A stretch of 64,000 nt of DNA, taken from Closterium sp. Naga37s-1. Lineage: Eukaryota; Streptophyta; Zygnematophyceae; Desmidiales; Closteriaceae. The translations under genes and the position numbers were made by a program. Numbering within the stretch: the first letter of the stretch is position 1; the number at the start of each line of letters is the position of its first letter. The notes under the pieces were generated by a model. That model made no database searches, was not told the DNA's origin, and was given only the letters and a program-made list of their open reading frames with translations. Location: assembly GCA_947471745.1 (NCBI GenBank), contig CANJKZ010000409.1, positions 992,001 through 1,056,000 on the forward strand. The letters are read 5' to 3'. This document shows, piece by piece, positions 60,744 through 64,000 of this stretch.

Positions 60744-61386
60744 TACCGAGCATGATACTAGAAAGGATGGTAGTGCTAAGGTTGACAAAAAGTCAAGTTC
60801 ATTCACTCGACCTGCTCCTCGCTGTTCTCGCGTTCGCTCAGAGCCAGCTTAACATGCTCGATTCCCAGCTTAAAGCCAGCAGCTAAAATAGTGATAATAC
60901 ACCCGTAGAATTCTGGTAATGCAGGGGTGTTGCAGTGCAGATGATAAAGAGTTAATCTACCCGGCCTGCTCCTAGCAGCAGCACTTCAGCCCACAGAGAC
61001 CCTGAACATCACGTGCTAGAATACCCACCCAGCCTCCGCTCCCATACCAGATGATAGGGTTACTGTACCAGGAATTGTAGGAAAGACAATCACAACTGTT
61101 TCATCCAACCAAATTCCCAGCTTGCACTGGTGGTCCTTGTTTTGATTCTCGAGCTAACTGAATCAATGCGGTGTGCAGTGGAGGTAAGGTACGGTATCAT
61201 ACTGTTGTTGCGTTGACATCAAGAATAGGTACAACTTTGAATGGTAGTAACACGGACTACAAAGGAAGCATCGAACCCTGACTGCTTGTAAAGGTGTTGC
61301 AAGAAAGCAGGTGCGCTGCGTATCCAACATGCAGAAGAGGTAAAGCCCTAGTTTCCATGAGTAGAGTGGTGCCATAGAATAGAATG
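60744..61386. other. Convergent 3' region between AIM24 and the small membrane-protein gene
   Basis: It begins with a 40-bp copy of the AIM24 stop region (CGCTCAGAGCCAGCTTAACATGCTCGATT recurs at 60,833-60,861). No other gene seen. Confidence 0.6.
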
Positions 61387-63118
61387 TCACTCAGGCCGCA
61401 TGGTGCCTGCGAGGGGTTGGTGAGGAGGGGTGAGGAGGGGTGGGGAGGGGTGAGGTGAAGTGGGGGCCTGGGTTGCGCAACAGAGGCAGTAAACTGACAA
61501 ATAGAGAGAGCAAGCAAAGCACACAGCGTCACTCAGGCCGCATGTTGCCTGCAAGGGGTTGGTGTGGGAGGTGAGGAGGGTAAGGGAGTGGAGGGGCGAG
61601 AGGGATGGGAAAGGAGGGGGTTGAGAGAGAACAGTACAAACCACCACCAGCTCCCCCTCTCCCCCCAACCTGCGCACCAATAAACCGCATCTCCCCTCCC
61701 CACCCGCCAATCCTCCCTTTCCCCTCTTCCCCCCTCCTCCCTTCCCCCTCCCCCTCCCCCCCCACCCCGCGCACCAATGAAGCGCCTCTTCTGGGCAGAG
61801 TGCGCGGCCTCGATCTGCTTCTCCAGGTCCGCCGCTGCCTTGACCTCAAACGCCACCAGCTGGTTCCCTCCCTCCCCACGCACCACTAAAGCGCCTCTTC
61901 CCACCCCACCCAATCTCCCTTTCCCCCCTCTTTCCCTTCACCCCACCACCCCGCGCACCATTGAAGCGCATCTTACCACCCCCCAACCCACAAATCCTGT
62001 GTTCTTCACCCCAGCCCCCCCCACCCCGCCCCCCCTTCCCCCCCACCCCACGCACCAATGAAGCGCCTCTTCTGGGCGGAGCGCGCGGCCTCGATCTGCT
62101 TCTCCAGGTCTGCCGCTGCCTTGACCTCAAACGCCACCAGCTGGTTCGCCGCGTACGCGCCGATGCCCATTCCAAGCAAGTGCTCCCAGGGGTCTGCGGG
62201 AAGAGGGAGACGAAAGGTGAGAAACAGTTGAGTCTACTGCAGCGTACGCGCCGATGCCCATGCCTAGCACGTGCTCCCAGGGTTCTGCGAGGAGGAGCGA
62301 GAGGGAGTGTTGTGTGTGTACGGTAACGTTGCATGGGGAACCTTCAGAGCCCAGCAACTGCTTAGCTGGTTCGCCGCGTACGCGCCGATTCCCACGTGCT
62401 CCCAGGGGAGAGGCTCAATCAGAGAGCAGAGGGAAGACGAAGTGATCAGAAGCGCAACGGACGCATAAGTAAGGAGCTGAGTCGCAGCATGAGTGGAGCA
62501 TGGAGGGACGGAGCCGGGGAACAACAGCATTGATAAGTTTCCCCGTTTCTTCGATTAAGCGGATGAGATCATGTGGGGGTGACGAGTAGGAGTAGGAGGT
62601 GATAAGACTCTATCCCATCATGGTGAATGCAATGGTGAAATCCAGCTAGCTTCCCGCAACCCAACGCAATCCAACGTTAATCAAGCTACAATGGTGAATA
62701 GACAACCCGCGCCGGTCCTGAAGCACGTGTGGTTGCGACTCGGTGGTTCTACACGCAAGTCATTCTAGGGTTAGTAGATCAGATCCGAGCTGTAACGCGG
62801 ATGACTAGAGAGAGAGTCGACTCAGAAGGTACGGCGATACGAGACGATTAGGGTTCGAGGAACTGAAGCTCAAGACTGAAGCTAACTGTCGTTCGATCAT
62901 AAAAGACGCGACACGTGACGCTGCTGCTGCTGCTGAAGCGACGCGGTGCGCGATCGCCTGAATCACACGAAGAGTCGCCGAGAAGAATACGTCGCATGAC
63001 CTACTCACGCCCCACGAGTGAACTCACGTCGCATGAGAGGGAGCTTTCGCACGGCGTTACTGTAGAACTGCACGCCCAGGCCCATCGCGGCGCCGACCAG
63101 AGTCGCAGAGGCCGGCAT
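61387..63118 (-). CDS. Small conserved membrane-associated protein, about 82 aa
   Basis: Exon 1 (63118-63028) codes MPASATLVGAAMGLGVQFYSNAVRKLPLMR. Exon 2 (about 62196-62063) codes HPWEHLLGMGIGAYAANQLVAFEVKAAADLEKQIEAARSAQKRRFIG. A last short exon ends TMRPE and TGA (61389-61387), with a second copy ending at 61529. One or two short hydrophobic stretches (about residues 5-20 and 37-50) and a charged helix follow. The RHPWEH junction resembles small accessory subunits of plant mitochondrial complexes, but I cannot name the family with certainty. An in-frame extension upstream to 63256 exists; 63118 is chosen because the conserved-looking part starts there. Confidence 0.6.
61780..62420 (-). repeat. 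Partial copies of exon 2 of the small membrane-protein gene
   Basis: Exon-2 starts (GGGAGCACGTGCT-GGCATGGGCATCGGCGCGTACGC) recur at about 62,242-62,280 and 62,370-62,405. Exon-2 ends (GCGGCAGACCTGGAGAAGCAG... to AAGAGGCGCTTCATTGG) recur at 61,777-61,870 and, shorter, near 61,880 and 61,960. A palindrome core GAGTCGACTC lies further up the intron at 62815-62824. Confidence 0.85.
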
Positions 63119-63638
63119 GATGCCCGATTTAGTCGCGACGAAACTTGCGAAACCGCTTATCGTGCAACAGAACGACACCAATAACCTAATTCCGGCACCC
63201 GGCGAAGACGGCGGATTGACGACTAAGCGTGGCGGTGATGACGTGGAACGTTGCAAGAAAACGGAGCGTGTGCGGGAAAACCGCGGTGGACGGAGGATAG
63301 GCGGGAGGGGGAGCGCGGGACAACAGTGGTGGTAGCAGGCGGGCGGGTGCGCGGGCGGAAAGAGATTGGCGGGAAACGGGGTAAAGGGCGGTGGGGCTGT
63401 GTGATATGAGAGAACGGCGGGTGGAAGGGGAACCGTGGTTGGTGTTCTTAGCGGAGCACTTCTTGGAGCCCTAAGCGGAGCAAATACACCTCTAAATGGC
63501 TGTTATGATCAGCGTTCTGTTTATGTATATGGATCGTCCTGAAACGTATCGAGGTTTAGATTTGAATGACTGCTTGATTTAGAGAAGCCGTTGTATAGCG
63601 AGGAAATTTATAATCAGCGGGTGCTGCTTGTGGTGATG
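63119..63638. other. Probable 5' region of the small membrane-protein gene
   Basis: GC-rich, no second gene recognised. Confidence 0.4.
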
Positions 63639-63839
63639 TCATTGGGGCTTCCACTGTTGCTCCTGCCCCTCCAAACATTTAGCAGCCTCGTTCCAATCGA
63701 ACAAGGGCAATCCACCCACACTTGGCCACATGGCTACCGTAGAGCCCACTGCATCTAAGAGGGCAGCAGCCTGTAAAAAAATATCTGCGTGCCCGGTCCG
63801 CGCTGGCCTGATTGGCCTGGAGTTCGGCGACAGCACCAA
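63639..63839 (-). CDS. Possible terminal exon of an unidentified gene
   Basis: A 66-codon frame on the minus strand (ending GLPLFDWNEAAKCLEGQEQQWKPQ) has ordinary, non-repetitive composition, unlike most short frames here. No family is recognised. It may be the last exon of a gene lying mostly beyond the window, or chance. Confidence 0.2.
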   Translation of the reverse strand: MVLSPNSRPIRPARTGHADIFLQAAALLDAVGSTVAMWPSVGGLPLFDWNEAAKCLEGQEQQWKPQ

Positions 63840-64000
63840 TCTGGCGGCAAAATCCTACATCCCACGCAGCGCCCGCGAGATCTGAAGAAAACCTGCACTG
63901 GTGGGATCAGCCACGGCTCACGGGCATTCTGTGACTACAGCACCTCTCTCCCAGATCTGTGACTGAACGGAATCTGTGACCGTCAATGTCTGACGGACGG

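Overview
The window looks like nuclear DNA of a streptophyte (land-plant lineage) green alga. The support is a plant-type cellulose synthase family gene with the CesA RING-like finger, a plant ZFN/HUA1-type five-finger CCCH protein, a thylakoid-lumen cyclophilin with a twin-arginine signal, GT-AG introns, Copia retrotransposons primed by initiator tRNA-Met, and GC-rich DNA full of polyQ/polyA codon runs and minisatellites. The style recalls Closterium (Zygnematophyceae), but that is inference. No bacterial operon logic applies, and I recognised no tRNA, rRNA or CRISPR array.

Layout. 0.5-7.7 kb holds a decayed Copia element (minus strand) with very short 108-bp LTRs and a CTGAG target duplication. 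7.7-10.4 kb is minisatellite and MITE-like DNA. 10.5-12.8 kb is a SEP15-like ER redox gene (+). 14.1-15.7 kb is a phosphotransferase-fold kinase gene (+). 16.2-17.1 kb is an unrecognised single-exon gene (-). 18.1-31.1 kb is a cellulose-synthase-like gene (-) whose first coding exon is split by a nearly intact Copia element (24.4-31.0 kb, LTRs 99.6% identical by eye). A second very young element at 31.5-34.8 kb encodes only gag/protease. 35-40.6 kb is mostly minisatellites and MITEs. 40.9-49.2 kb is the CCCH gene (-), 49.7-52.7 kb the cyclophilin (-), 54.7-60.7 kb a ten-exon AIM24-family gene (+), and 61.4-63.1 kb a small conserved membrane-protein gene (-).

The most unusual signal is a family of short palindromes, core TTTTGAG-NCGN-CTCAAAA, scattered through introns and exon edges of the host genes. 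The centre varies (TCGA, ACGT, GCGC) but stays self-complementary in the best-preserved copies, so both strands of the palindrome changed together. Nearly every copy sits at the junction between tandem partial copies of an exon and its neighbouring intron (about 40-130 bp). Almost every multi-exon gene here carries such exon fragments. This suggests a palindrome-linked mechanism that duplicates exon edges and splice sites. I know of no described system of this kind. The other main points are a cellulose synthase family protein that has lost three of its four catalytic motifs, a 16-bp array that repeats a splice donor about 13 times, and in-frame stops in the Copia polyproteins that are all TAG.
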